Positions 1-12,119 of a stretch of 64,000 nucleotides of DNA are shown here, piece by piece. A program made the position numbers and the translations under genes. The notes under the pieces were generated by a model that saw only the letters and a list, made by a program, of their open reading frames with translations, was not told the DNA's origin and made no database searches. This DNA is from Tetracentron sinense. Taxonomy: Eukaryota > Streptophyta > Magnoliopsida > Trochodendrales > Trochodendraceae. Position 1 is the first letter of the stretch. Each line of letters begins with the position of its first letter. The DNA lies in NCBI GenBank assembly GCA_015143295.1, contig CM026574.1, positions 15,068,938-15,132,937 on the forward strand, in the 5' to 3' direction.

Positions 1-665
1 TAAGAAGTCACTATATTGCAAGCTTATAGTCATTCGCAATGTTTTAAATATCGATATTGGGGGACATAGCGCAACTTGAAAATGGATATATTGCAAGATC
101 TATCGAAACGGTGGATTTTTTGCCGTTAACAGGAAAAACTTTGGAAAAATAAAGAACAGTTTAGTAGAATATCAAAAAACGTTCTTAAATTTACTAATGC
201 ATGCTTTTCGAATTAAAATATGCAAAAAACAAACAACAATGTATGTAAGAAATGCAATTGGAAAGGGGCAAAGATACGTGTTGGCAACAATGTATGAATG
301 CAACATAAATGTAACATCCATAAAATGTTTTATACATTAGGGACTTCACTCTTAATTAATAGCTACAATACAAAGTTGTGTGTATGCTTGAATCATCATC
401 TTTGTCCCAACCAGTAATAATCCTTCCTAAGATGCACTAGCAATCCTATCGGTGGATACTGTATGTAGGTAATGAATCGCCATCATTGTCACAATCACGT
501 GAGGTTGTACACCTACATAGCCTTATTCGTACAACCATACAAAAAAGCAAATAAAGACTCCACACAGCATACTAATTTCGAACTACATTGGCGTAGTAAT
601 AAGCCTAAAAAATAAATTATATTTTCAGATTGATTTTAATATTGTTTTCTAATACTTCAATTTGA
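1..665. other. Intronic or flanking sequence without recognisable genes
   Basis: AT-rich sequence, presumed to lie in an intron of the minus-strand RBM39-like gene because RRM2 is interrupted at 2546 and its continuation is not found here. No exon with the expected RRM2 residues, no RNA gene and no clear transposon end were seen. Confidence 0.5.
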
Positions 666-689
666 AGTTAACTGGCCTACTATTAAGCT

Positions 690-1092
690 TATTGGAATAC
701 ACAGCATACTTAAATTTAAAGTTGACCGCCCTGGGCGCTTATTCCAGGGGCGGTCACATGATCCATCTGGAAGGAGCGGAACAGACAAATTTTTCAGGGC
801 TCTTCGCTACCGGATGGACGAGTAACTAGGCGAGCATGCCGCCTCTTGGGAGGCTAGGTGTCGGTCAGGGGTCCAATCTTAGGGTGGGGGGAGTATTTCC
901 TCCCCACCTAAGGGGGGTGTATGTTGCTTTTGGGTGCTTTCCTATTTCTTATGGGCCCTACATTGGACCATTCTTTCATGTATTTTTTATTTTCATTGTA
1001 CCCTCTTTCTGTAGCTCGGTTCACTTTTTGTGAATCTTTCTCTTCTGCTCCCTATTATTAATATATCGGCTCTGTTTACCTATCAAAAAAAA
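690..1092 (+). mobile_element. 5'-truncated L1-type LINE, 3' end, with 24-bp target site duplication
   Basis: The segment ends in an L1-like 3' UTR (TGTAGCTCGG ... GTTTACCTATC) followed by an A-run at 1085-1093. It is bracketed by a direct repeat of about 24 bp: 666-689 begins AGTTAACTGGCC and 1093-1116 begins AGTTGATTGGCC, both ending ATTAAGCT, with two visible mismatches. Long imperfect target duplications plus a poly-A tail are the signature of LINE retroposition. The coding part is gone. It lies in the presumed RBM39-like intron, in sense orientation to the plus strand and therefore antisense to the gene. Confidence 0.85.
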
Positions 1093-1155
1093 AGTTGATT
1101 GGCCTACTATTAAGCTAAAAATCTAAAAATATCTTGAAAAAAAAAATATACTTCT

Positions 1156-1822
1156 ATCTAGAGTTGTAAACGAAGCAAATTCGAAGCAGATAGTGATATA
1201 TCCGAATTTGTATCCAATTACATATCCGAATTCGAATAAATAACTGACGGATAATGAAATATGATATTTGTATCCCAATAGGTATCCAGCGGAGCAAATT
1301 CAAATAGTAATTTAATAATTTTAATTGCGAATTCAAATAGTAATTGAACAATCCGTTTATATTCAGATACAAATTCGAATATTGATATATAAAATTCAAA
1401 AATTATCCAACCGATTATATAATATATTACTATATATATAAATAATATATTATAAAATTACATGACTAAAATTACTTTATAAATATGCACTTTTTATAAA
1501 ATTTAAGATATTAAAATATTATTTTTAGTATAGAAGAAGATAAAATATTAATATGCCATTTTGAAAATTAAATTTATATTTTTAGCATTTTTGTCTCTCT
1601 TTCAAAATTTCTAAAAGTAATCAGATGATTCGGATATCATCCAAATTTGAATATTTTAATCGAAGTCGGATACAAATACCATATTTCACTATCCATCAGA
1701 TAATTATTCGAATTCGGATAGTCGGATATTTATTCGAATTTGGATAGTCGGTTATGGAATCGGACACGAATTCAGGTATACCACTATCCGCTCTGAATTC
1801 GCTCCATTTACAACTCTATCCA
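1156..1822. mobile_element. Foldback-type MITE with long terminal inverted repeats
   Basis: The two ends are inverted copies. The left end runs TAGAGTTGTAAACGAAGC, and the reverse complement of the right end runs TAGAGTTGTAAATGGAGC. Similarity continues inward for at least 150 bp through CGAATTC- and GGATA-rich subterminal repeats. The TAGAGTTGTAAA termini resemble hAT-type ends, but no convincing 8-bp target duplication was found. No coding capacity. Confidence 0.7.
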
Positions 1823-2545
1823 CAGGTCCTATCCGACAATTCTCCACAAATTTTGATTGATACAAGGTTCAACAACCCAAATCCGAGCTCACTCAGTGAA
1901 GATTTAATTAAAAATCAAGAAATGATGATAAATCCCCAAATATCTCAAATGTCAGTCAATACTTCCATATGTCAATAGCCAAATTATCATTTTTATGGTA
2001 AAAAAAAGGTCAAATATTGCCATTATTTTGGTATGATAGTGATAAATTGTGAAATAATACACTAAATTGCAATATTTGGGTGATATATGTAAGAACATAA
2101 GTACCATGGATGGTTATGTCCCTACCCTGCGACAGGGATATATCGCATATGTAGCAGACATTTAGAATCTTGATCATTTGTAGGGAAAGGAAAAAGTTAC
2201 TAATCTTATATAATAATCATTAAAAGACCATAGAATAGATTTGGAAGATGGCATTGTTCAGGTTGTTTATTTGAATAATTCGCATCACATGTTTTTAATT
2301 GGATAGGAACAATAAGGTGATTTTGTTTGCATTTTTGGTACCCAGATACCTGTATTAAGTCAGAACATATAGAAGACAGGGATATGAGAAGAATAACCCG
2401 ATAATATATTTCCTGCCACACCCTCAATACCCACCTTTGGATTGGAGGCCTACTAATTTTGCAAATAAAAGAAGGGAAAATGAGAAGCATGCATTCTTTT
2501 TACTGGTCAACAAGAAGCTAGATGCAAATATCCAGTCACATTTAC
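1823..2545. other. Intron of the RBM39-like gene, downstream of its last visible exon
   Basis: Begins (on the minus strand) with the GTAAAT donor at 2545 and continues leftwards. Nothing beyond AT-rich unique sequence is recognisable. The rest of RRM2 is not encoded here. Confidence 0.5.
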
Positions 2546-5500
2546 CTGCCGAAGCTGATCTTCTGTCATGTTGAAGTGCAGGTTCCCAACATAGAGTTTC
2601 CTAGCAACTGCTCCATATGGTCCAGCAATCCCACCTGACCCCCCACCACAAGCAGTTGACTGAACAAGATTCTTTTCAGCCTCAGAAGGTTTAACCATTA
2701 CAGGTTGTCCATGAAGCTGGTGGCCAGAGAGAGCTATTGCCATCGGCACCGATACCGCATCATAAAATTCAACATACCTGCAATACCACCATGTGCTCAG
2801 AATAAAATTCTTTTAATACAACGGGGGAAATGGTAACCAAAACTTAAGAGCAGAAAGCAGAGAACTTTTGGACAATGAAATCCCTAAGCGAATAGATCTG
2901 AAACTGGGCTTCTTTTCAACACATCTTATGTCTTCCATAGAAGAAAGTGTTAGCTCTCTCATAACGAAATACCATAACTGACATTCCAAGTCCAAAAGTA
3001 TTCCCAAGTCCCAACATATACTCGGTTGAGATCTTTCTTTCTGGCTCTGTGTGGCTATCCTATCACTCCTTTTCCATATAGGGACAAAATTCTCACATGT
3101 GATCATTTATGCTATGTTCGGTTGCCAAGAAAATTTTAAAAAAAAATCTGGAAAGAAAAGAAAAGAAAAGAAAAAGAAAGGAAAGGAAAGGAAAAGTATT
3201 TTTTTTTTGCACCTTGTTTGGTTGCTAAGAAAATTTGGTAACAAAATAAATTTAAATTTAAAAATATAATATAAAATATAAAATAAATAGTTTTTTTTTT
3301 TTACAAGACATGAAGTTGATTTCTTTGTTTTCTACCAAAATCCAAGCTTTTTAGAAGGAAACGGATTCCTCACTTTGAAAGAAAATTATGGACTAATTTT
3401 CTCCCCCTTCTCTTTTCCACAAAAATTTTCTTTGTAACCAAACACCAGAAAACTTCATTTTCTTTCACTTTTCTTTTCCACATCCTATTTTCTCGGCAAC
3501 CAAATAGGGCATTAAGGCAAAGAGGGTGGAGTTTGACAAACCGCTACCATGAATAGGAAGAATCGGTAAATCATTTGTTATTGCATTGTTCCTTTGTATT
3601 TGGTAATTGAAATTATTTCCTACCGCAAATAGGGATTGTATGGGTTTTCTCAGGCCCCTTCCAAAGCTTATGATCTTGTTGGCTATCGATCAAGGTGGAG
3701 CTCTTGTCCTTTAGTCTCTCCTACCGGGGGCACTAGTATGGTCTATTTGAAAGGAGACAAACTGTCGAATCTTCGACGACATATCTAGCTCTACTGAACG
3801 GGTTTGCTCGAAGATTTATCAATTGCTTATCACTTAGTGCTCGAAGATTTATCAATTGCTTATCACTTAGTGATCGAAGATTTATTTGTTTATCACTTAA
3901 GATTGTGAAGATTTGGCAATTCATAAGTTCTTTTGAGTCTTTGACTACTGTAGGATCCTCTTATTTCATGCAAAGGGTCCTAGTTTTTTATTCTTGTTTT
4001 TTCCTCTTTCTTTTCACATTGGGTACACTATCTTGTGATCTCTCTTATTGTATTTCTCTTTAATAGATGTGTGTGTGTGTGTGTGTATTAGTCCTACTTT
4101 ACCGATCAAACCAAACAAACATGTACTCGATTGATAAACTCGCAATGCCCTATGCTACCCTACATATAACCATACGAATCACCAACCCATGCTAAGCTCG
4201 ACCTTAGACTTGACGTTACAGAAGGATCTGAGGATCATCCATGGATACTACTAGAAAGTTCCTAGCACACCTTGAAAGTATTTATGGAATTCCACACAAA
4301 GTGAGCACTGGACATAACTGGAATCTGAACAAGATCAACTGAACTAGTTAGATTTCAAAGAATTTTCCTTTGGCAAGAAAGGACTATATTGGTTAACAGT
4401 TTGAAGAAACCAATGAACTAGTTAGATTTCAAAGAGTTTCCCTTTGGCAAGAAAAGACTATGTTGGTCAAGGGTTTGAAGAAACCAAAAAAGAAAATAAA
4501 AATTCTAAATAGAATTTCTAAAATAATGTTGAACATGAAATGAAAGACCATCATGTGCAGGGCACAAAGATCTATCATTTAGCTTCCAAGTGAGTATTAT
4601 AAGAGACCAGAACAAAGAGAATCGGGTCAATGATCAAGAAAATACCCACAATGGCAAGTTCAATCACCAAGAAAAACTGCTTTTGGGATTATACTGCATT
4701 CAGTGTGCCACCCTAATCAAGAATGGAAGCATAATAAAATGAAGACGCTGAATAAGGATGCATATACCTTGTGGGGTGTATTATGATCTTCATGGGAAGA
4801 AAAAGGTAGCCAGAGCAAAAAATAAAAAAAAGGTTTGCATCATCTACCTTGAGAATGCAGCATTAACTGATTAACATGAGTGCAAGGCATTCACATTAGC
4901 CCCATGGTTCAATATATCGGTAAGTTTGGCCGAAAACCGTATTTTGGCCCACCCGGTATATAGATACGCATAGGAATAAAAAAAATTCTCCACATCAGTA
5001 CCGTATAGCCCGTATCAGACCAATACAGCACCGATACGCACAGCACGCACCCATTTCTCCTTCCATTTACATTAGAAGCCACGGAACAGACCCGATACAC
5101 ATAACTTATTTACATAAAATATCATTTAAACAAATGATTTTAAACTTTACTTTCATTTAATTAAGATATTTATAGGTAAATAAGGTTATACCCTTCATTT
5201 GAATCAATAAAAAGTATTCTAAATCCAAATTCCTGAAAACTAAAAAGTCAACTTTCCAGTTCAAGTACAAAATACTCTTCCTAAGGATTAGGTCAAAATT
5301 TCATCTGTCAAATGGTAAGGTATTTCTCAAATCTTGAAATTTCATAAATTCTACAATATCAAAACATTACTAAAACCCAAAAGTCCGACAAAAATAGTCT
5401 CATATTTTGTCATCAAACATATTTTCATCTACGAGGTCAAAAAGTCAACTAACAAAGTAACAGTTCAATATAAAAAAAAAAAAACTTACATTCAAGATTA

Positions 5501-8500
5501 TAATTTATGGTTGTAAGATTTTAATATCTAGATTGTATTACCTACACTTGGTTAAATGACTATTGTCTGTGTTTTCATAGTTGTTTATTCAGCATGATCG
5601 TCTTTTTTAACTAATAAACTCTTAACTTCCATTTATATGGTTATAAATTTAGTTGGGGTCTTCATTTAGTTTGTTTTTAGCTTATATTTGCATTAAAGGA
5701 GATTTTATGTAAGGTATCCAAGTTTTTCCTTACGTATCCAAGCGTTTCTTAGTGTATCATGATTTTTTTTGTTATATCCAAACCGATACGGTCCGATACA
5801 TATCATATATTTGACTTACCAATAAGGCACCCGATACCAATATTTTGAACCATGATCAGCCCACATCATAAATTCTTTATAGCATTGCTATTACAATGTT
5901 AAGAATGCAGTAATTTTTATCTCAAAGAGAATCTACTATCAGCCACTTCTCTAGAATACAAATGTAAGAAGATGTGATAGTTAGTTTAAAAGGAAAGGGT
6001 CATACCCAACTCCTTTTGACCGCCTTGAATTCCTATCCATTATCAGCCGGACATCCCTCACCTGAAAACAAAAATTTAAACTGTCCAAATGATGCTTTTC
6101 GTAGATAAAGAACATGCAGTAAAGCTAAAATTAACAGTGTGATTCTCGGCAAGCTTACAACGCAATATACCCCCCCTACGAAAAAGTTTGTGACTATCAG
6201 TCAACTCATAAGTGCATTTTCACACTCACCCAAAATATATAGTATGTTCAGCCACAAAATAGTCATTATACTACGCCTCGTTGTAGGCAGAGGAGCAAAT
6301 ATTGCAATATGAAGCAGATGTATCTCAATCGCATGCATTCATATTGTTTGGAGCCGTGTCTCATGAATCAAGAGCATCTATTTATCTGAGACACTACAGG
6401 AAGAAATGAACAACTTCAAACAACATATTGGACGATGTAGATACATTGCAAGTTTACAATACGCAAAGTACCATACCTGTGATTACATGAAACATGAAAT
6501 ACCAATAATGCAGTAAAAACCTAATCAAATGGAAAAACAAATCCAATCATTCTGATGTTCTAACAGATAGTATGAACAGAAGAATACTTCCATTACTAAC
6601 CTTTCCCGCTTTTGAGAAAAACTCGTAAACATCTCTCTCGGTCGCCTTCAAAGGCATCTGTAATCACCACATCCATCACAAGCAAATGAAACTTATCAAA
6701 GACAAAAATGACAAAAAAGATTTAAAAAAAAACATTGACGTTCCATGCCTTCTTTAGAGAAATAAACAAAAACTATGGTTGCCATTTACTTGGTAAGCAA
6801 AAACAGTCCTCTGATCCCTTTCTGGATCAGCTTCAGGCTGCACCATTTCTTTCTTTTCTTTATATCTCCTGCTGCAGAAATGATTCAACCAAATAAGCAA
6901 AAATCTTTTTTTTTTTTAAATCTCACAGAATTGATGTATTGACCGAAGATCTAATCATTGGAAAAGAATTCTGGTAAGAAGCAAACACATCAGTGCAAGT
7001 GCAAGATATTTGGACTTACATACATCCATACATACATTAAAACACATAGATAAAATGGAATCATGAAAAATACTACCATAATTCCTCATCAAAGAATGTA
7101 TGCTTGCAATCAGCAAGCTTTTCCTTCATTATATACTTTCTATGAATATTATTGTTGTAGAGGAATGCCAGCCCTACTCTCCAAATTCAAAAAAAAAATC
7201 CATACTCTCCATGAAAAAGTGACATATGTTAGTTGCTTTTACCTGTTGCTTTTGCAACTGGTTAAGAGATGAGGTGAGAACCTGTTGCTTTTGCAACTGG
7301 TTAAGAGATGAGGTGAGATTTAAAAGAAAGGAGAATAAAGTTGTTGAATTTACCGGTTGCAAAAGCAACTGGTAAAATCAACATGTGCCGTTTTTTTATG
7401 GAGTATGGAAATTTTTTGAATTTGGAGACTAGTGCTAGCATTCCTCTATTATTGTATGCAATTATGCACAGGCACACATTAAGATGTATGATATATGCTT
7501 TCTTATATAATGCCAAAACTCTACCAAATGTTCATTAAGTGAGATTAAGTTGAAGAATCAGTTGGTTTCCCAAATGAGTGAACTAAGTTAGTTCCTTAGT
7601 TGCAAAAGAAAAGACTAGGTTTAAAATGTCAGTATCTGGCATAGTATCAATCTTCGAAAGGATACAACATGAAAGTGGAAATACACGAAAATTTTAGCTT
7701 AATATTGAATCATACACCTACAAAAGGGTACAACTCAGAATTTACTGTATAAATGAGAACTTTGAACCATGAAAGAAATAAACAGCTGCAGATAAAGGAG
7801 TTAGTCTATATATATATATATATAGTGGTTCTCCAAAGTTCAAGAACGACTTGACTTATACAGAGTTAGATATAAATTTTTAACTTAAGTCTATTAATTT
7901 GATTCGATACTAAAATTTATTCTTTTGCAGCTTAGATTTTAACTGAACGTGGACTAAAAGGAAGTAGTAACCATAAACGATGATAACTGGTAGTGTCGAA
8001 GGCGGAATTGGTAGTCACAACTCGCAACAGTAATCACCGGTGGTGGGAAGCATGATTCAAAAACCTGAAAAGTCGATTCGACTCAAAAGTTAGCAGAGCC
8101 AAGTAACTCGGAAAAATAAACTCGACTTGGTCCAATATATATATATACCAATTTTTGACATTTTATCTAAGATCAAACCACGAATAATTTGAAAAACCTG
8201 GGTTGAAAAAAACAAAGTTGGCCGGTTTTGCAATCTCAAACAACCTAATCAAGTTTAACAAAACCCATAGTAGGCTAATTTTGCATCCTGAAAAAATTAT
8301 GATGCAAAAATAGTGTGAAGTTAAAATTTAGGTTTTAAAAAATGAAAAGGAAAGAAATACCCTTCCGTGACTCGACCGAGTCTAGCGAGTCGAAAAAATC
8401 AACTCACCCGAGTAACTAGCCAAACAGTGTCCTTCGAGTTCTGAGGCGACTCAACTCGAAACTCAATCGAGTCGAGTAACTCAACCGAGTTTCGAGTCAA

Positions 8501-11500
8501 CTCGCCGAGTTTTCAAACTATGGTGGGAAGCAATGAGGTCTAAAAATGATGGGATGGGCCAGATTTTGAAGTGGGAATGACTCAATGTGTGAAATCTCCT
8601 GGCAATAAAGGAACCAAGTCTTGCCTATTCAATATTGCAAAATACCAAGCAAAAAGAGATGCCTAAGCATACATGCTTTGCTTCAACCTATAGTTGTTAA
8701 ATTCAAATCAAAAAGGGCTCAAGTGGGCGAACTTGACTTAAATCAGGGTTCAGATTGGAAATTGTAAGATCCATTTTATTTTATTTTTATAAAGATACAA
8801 TTAAAAATGCAAAAATCATAAATAACTAAATCATTAATTATGAACCAAGTTTTATATACATAAATATATATATTTAATTTGAAATCAAGAATGAACATTT
8901 CCATTCTATACGCCCTACATATTGCTAAATGAAGTGTGTTCATTCATCACAAGTTCATAAAATCATCAAAAGTCAAAAACTTGTATCAGGTGAATGCTAC
9001 CATAACACAAAAAGCTGATCTCCGCAAGCAAGATAACTACTTGAAAATGATCACATCAGCAATGCTCAGTTTAGGTAGAGCCTCAATGGAAGCAGCAGAG
9101 CTTTTGTGGAGTTCTCCAAAATTATGTCAAGAGAGTGCTTCTGCAAGCTTTGTTGGCGGAAGCCAGTAGCATAATGCTCCCACTGGGGGAAAGGAAAGGG
9201 AAGACAGAAAATCCAGGGAATCGACGTCCACCAACCATTCAATATTGCTAGGTAGATAAAACCGGCCTATGAAGTTATTGTATCACACTTTGTACTTGGT
9301 GCTTGCCTCTCCAATTTCATAACTTCATTTCCGTTAAGTTTTTTTTTTATATAGGCACGACAACCTAGATATCCCAATGTAATTGGTAACATACAATCGA
9401 TAAATCTTCCGAGGAAACCAATAAATTGTCGACCATTTGCATTTGAGAATCGACATCTCCATAGCAATCTAGTGTTTTATTTGTCTTATTCTCTAACAAA
9501 GCTCTAGTTTATGCAATATCAAAAGATAAGTTCCATACTTGGAAGAGTTTCAAAGATTTACTAATCTGCATATGCACGCACGAGAGTGCACCCGCTGCCA
9601 ACCTTTTTTATGCCATTTTTTTTTATCAATAAACAAAGTTTTCACTAAAGCTCAAAGAAATGAACATATACAAAAAGAGTTCACAAGGAATGCGCCTAAC
9701 ACAGGAAAAAAAAATGACCGAGATAGTGAGATCTCGGTAGGATATAACCTCTGAGGCTCTGACTACAAGGGAAGGTCACCTAAAAAGATCAAAGAGCATA
9801 AAAAGAGTTTACAAGCATAAACTCAGCAGATGAAGGGGAAAAAAATAAGCAGGGAAAGATATAAAGATAGCTCTCTAAATTGTAACTAGTAACCCAGGAA
9901 CGCCTTTACAAAATGAGTCTCACCCTTACAAGCAAACCAAATCCTCACCCCCTTCCGTACAGCATTCCAATCCAGGATAACTTAAGAAAATAACCATTAT
10001 TAACCCTAGTTCAAACTCTAGTTTCCCTAATCAGGTTACACAAGGGCAATAACTTAGACAACTCAATAACCTAAGCATATACCCCAGGTCCCCAACTCCC
10101 AGTCATTCAGCCCTCTCCTAATCTTAGGACATCACACTCTCTCCCGCAATCCCGCTACTCTATCAATGTAATCTGCAACCATGGCCGAACAATCCATGGC
10201 TAACAAGAAGAGGTTCCTAACATCATCTTTCAACCGCGATTGACCATGAGGGCCACACCAAAGATCCTCTTAAAACCTAACATCTCTCTTGCTCCCCACT
10301 GAGAATCTAATATTCTCCGCAAACACAAATGACCACCTCAAGATACTTTTCCACAACCCTAAACCATAAGAGTCTTTCACTTCTCTAGACTCCCAACAGG
10401 ATTTCACTCCGTATTTAGCTACTACCACTCTCCTCCAAAGACTCACCCACTTTTATGTTGTATGCAATAAAATAAGCCCAGAGTCCAACAATCCCTCAGA
10501 TAGGACGTAAGCTGCACGATATAGATCTAAGATTTTTTTTAAACATGAAAAATATGAGCCAAATATATTCAGATCATATTGTAAGGGCATGTTTTTTTGA
10601 AAAAAAGCATGCAGACCTCATCAAAATTCAAAACTCAACATGTGGAAAAGCCAATATCTTCAGAAAGCCTCGAGGAAATTTCAGCTTTGTAAGCCCATTA
10701 CCAATGTGGGAACAAACAATCTATGTTTTCAACCCAAGTTAGAGCTTGAATATTTGTGATTCTTTTTTCCCTTTTTTTCATACCATAAAAGTAAGGGTCT
10801 TACTTTTATGGTACAGATGAATTGAATACACTGTTTATGCAAGTAGCCCAAAATCCATTCAAAAAATATGAAACAAATTCTACAATCAATACTGAATTAG
10901 ACAAGTGACAAATAATTCTACACTCAATAATGAATTAAACGAGAGAAAGATTTCATAAGAAGAGAAACAAGACCTGCTGTCTCTGGTATCAGTTTCACGC
11001 TCTCTTTCTCCCATTTCCCTGTCTCTACTCATTCCTCTGGTCATTTCTCTATCAGCCTCCCCATCGCGATCGCTTTGATGCCTTCTTGAGCGGCTACTAC
11101 TTCTCCGAGACCTTTCTCTCTCCCTGTCCCCTTCCCTCTCTTTATCCATCTCCTTTTCCTTCTCCCTCTCTTTCTCTCTTTCCTTCTCCCTTTCTTTTTC
11201 TTTTTCCATCAAAATTTCCTCATCTCCTTCCCTCAATCTCTTACTTTCCTTCTCTCTCTCCCTCTCAATTTCTTTCCCTCTTTCCTTCCCCCTCACTTTC
11301 TCTTTCTCTTTCTCTCTCTCCCGTCCCTTCTCTCTCTCTCTATCGCCTCTCTCTCTATCCCTCTCGCGGCCTCTATCCACATCCCTCTCGCTGTCCCTCT
11401 CCACATCTCTACCACTTCTATGCCGATCCTTATCGCGCCTTTCTGAACGAGAAGACCTCTCTCGATCATCTTTTTCCCTTCTCTCACCATTCTGAACATC

Positions 11501-11671
11501 CCCTCTCGATCTTTTGCTCCTACTCTCCGTAATTTGATCTACATCTTCATCTTCTCCCCTCCGCCGAGAACCTCTTTCAGATTTTTCAACTCCCTCTCTC
11601 TTCCCGGAACCATTGCGACTTTCACGGATTTCCACCGATTTCTCCAGATAATCGTACTCATCGAAATCCAT
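2546..11671 (-). CDS. RBM39: RBM39/CC1-like splicing factor, N-terminal five exons (3' part off window)
   Basis: Plant RBM39 (CC1-like) serine/arginine-rich splicing factor. The family acts in the nucleus with U2AF in 3' splice-site recognition. Minus-strand exons, all with GT..AG junctions, are 10974-11671, 6790-6871, 6601-6657, 6006-6061 and 2546-2777. They join in frame to 1125 nt, residues 1-375. The start is the ATG at 11671, giving MDFDEYDYLEK, typical of plant members. Residues about 15-230 are an RS/RE/KE-rich low-complexity tract. RRM1 starts near residue 250 (RTVFAYQ, RNP2 position), with RNP1 KGVGYVEF at 295-302. RRM2 begins at 357 (RKLYVGNL), and the last exon seen stops inside it at a GTAAAT donor. 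The rest of RRM2 and the C-terminal domain were not found in 1-2545 and should lie left of the window. Introns reach 4.1 kb and carry many transposons. Exon 2 has a NAGNAG acceptor. The reading frame is intact. Confidence in family is high; in exact exon ends, good. Confidence 0.93.
3110..3511. mobile_element. Tourist-like (PIF/Harbinger-type) MITE
   Basis: Ends are TGCTATGTTCGGTTGCC on the left and GGCAACCAAATAGGGCA on the right, imperfect inverted repeats. A TTA duplication flanks it (3107-3109 and 3512-3514), as for Tourist elements. The interior holds an AAAGG-type simple repeat. It lies in intron 4 of the RBM39-like gene. Relatives at 13792-13939 and 51788-51936 share the GTTTGGTTGCC-type terminus. 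Confidence 0.75.
3540..4115 (+). mobile_element. Probable L1-type LINE 3' UTR relic with a 33-bp minisatellite
   Basis: The tail GGGTACACTATCTTGTG followed by CTCTTATTGTATTTCTC and a GT microsatellite (4071-4087) resembles plant L1 3' UTRs. Inside it, 3806-3900 holds a tandem repeat of period 33 bp (CGAAGATTTATCAATTGC unit), two near-identical copies and one degenerate copy. No clean poly-A or target duplication was found, so the LINE assignment is tentative; the tandem repeat is certain. Confidence 0.4.
4903..5854. mobile_element. hAT-like non-autonomous transposon (952 bp)
   Basis: Termini CATGGTTCAATATATCGG and CCAATATTTTGAACCATG are imperfect inverted repeats. They are flanked by an 8-bp near-duplication (ATTAGCCC at 4895-4902, ATCAGCCC at 5855-5862, one mismatch), the hallmark of hAT insertion. 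Subterminal GATACG/GTATCGG-type repeats are present at both ends. No transposase was seen. Located in intron 4 of the RBM39-like gene. Confidence 0.75.
6872..7155. other. Start of the 4.1-kb intron 1 of the RBM39-like gene
   Basis: AT-rich intron sequence between exon 2 (ends 6871) and a MITE at 7156. Nothing else is recognisable. Confidence 0.5.
7156..7446. mobile_element. Mutator-like MITE with 9-bp target duplication
   Basis: Terminal inverted repeats of about 85 bp (left contains GAGGAATGCCAGCCC, right contains GCTAGCATTCCTC) are flanked by an exact 9-bp direct repeat TATTATTGT (7147-7155 and 7447-7455). The centre holds a 39-bp tandem duplication built on TGTTGCTTTTGCAACTGG. An inverted copy near 7352-7372 adds a hairpin. 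Sits in intron 1 of the RBM39-like gene. Confidence 0.8.
8051..8522. mobile_element. hAT-like MITE with exact 8-bp target duplication
   Basis: Termini CATGATTCAAAAAC and GTTTTCAAACTATG are imperfect inverted repeats. The exact 8-bp duplication GTGGGAAG flanks them (8043-8050 and 8523-8530). The right half is rich in ACTCG/CGAGT motifs in both orientations, as in subterminal transposase-binding repeats of plant hAT MITEs. Located in intron 1 of the RBM39-like gene. Confidence 0.85.
8531..9616. other. Intron 1 of the RBM39-like gene, no recognisable element
   Basis: AT-rich intron sequence. Short ORFs show no recognisable family and are judged to be chance. A T-rich run near 9340 could be the tail of another degraded retroposon but has no supporting duplication. 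Confidence 0.45.
9617..10455 (-). pseudogene. L1-type LINE fragment (C-terminal reverse-transcriptase/zf-RVT region)
   Basis: Translated on the minus strand from about 10455, the sequence reads LWRRVVVAKYGV, then LWKSILRWSF, FSVGSKRDVRF and DLWCGPHGQSRLK. This is the pattern of the zinc-finger (zf-RVT) region that follows reverse transcriptase in plant L1 LINEs. In-frame stops (for example after RDVRF) show it is dead. The 3' end is marked on the plus strand by T-runs at about 9617-9627 ahead of ATCAATAAACAAAG, i.e. a poly-A tail on the minus strand. The 5' part is missing. It is co-oriented with the RBM39-like gene and lies in its first intron. Confidence 0.7.
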
Positions 11672-12050
11672 TCAGCTGCTTCAGCTCTCTTCAAACCCTA
11701 GAGTTGCAGAATAGAGAGAACTGCAAAAGGTAAAGAGGAATGCAAATTGCGAAACCCTAGTTCTCTTTTTTAGGGTTTTTTTTCCTGTTTTAGAGAAAGA
11801 GGGAGAGAGAAATGGAGCAGAAAGGAGGGGCTTTTGGTTCTCTCTCTGGAATCTTGACTCAGATGGATTCTTGAACAAAGAAAGTATTCTCACTGGAAGT
11901 GAAGTTCAAAATCTTTCAGGGAAGTGGAAAAAAAAAATGAAAGGGTGAAAGATTTCCGCGCGTAGTCTAAGCCCTTCGCCAGGAATTAGATCCAGAGACT
12001 GTAAAGCCCTCAATTTTCTACAAAATGTCAGATGTGTCACTGAACTCGGG
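11672..12050 (-). promoter_or_regulatory. 5' leader and promoter region of the RBM39-like gene with telo-box motifs
   Basis: Upstream of the RBM39-like start codon there are three copies of the plant telo-box core (AAACCCTA type). Two read AAACCCTAG on the plus strand (11693-11701 and 11752-11760), and one lies on the opposite strand near 11771-11777. Such motifs are common close to transcription starts of plant translation and RNA-processing genes. No clear TATA box is visible. CT/GA-rich tracts at about 11800-11850 are typical of a plant 5' UTR. The motifs are seen directly; the role is inferred. Confidence 0.5.
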
Positions 12051-12119
12051 TCGGTGACTAGGGTTGTCAGCCTGTCAATGGGCTCTGTCGAGGCCAGCCC
12101 TCACTTGTTAGTTGTATGG

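Noticed and set aside
836..1033. Plus-strand ORF of 65 residues
   Set aside because: It spans the LINE 3' UTR relic and has no recognisable family.
1..2545. Remaining exons of the RBM39-like gene
   Set aside because: Searched for by eye for the expected RRM2 continuation on the minus strand; none found, so they are assumed to lie outside the window.
11086..11532. Long plus-strand ORF rich in Ser, Pro and Leu
   Set aside because: It is the antisense shadow of the RS/RE-repeat exon of the RBM39-like gene; its composition follows from the repetitive coding sequence.
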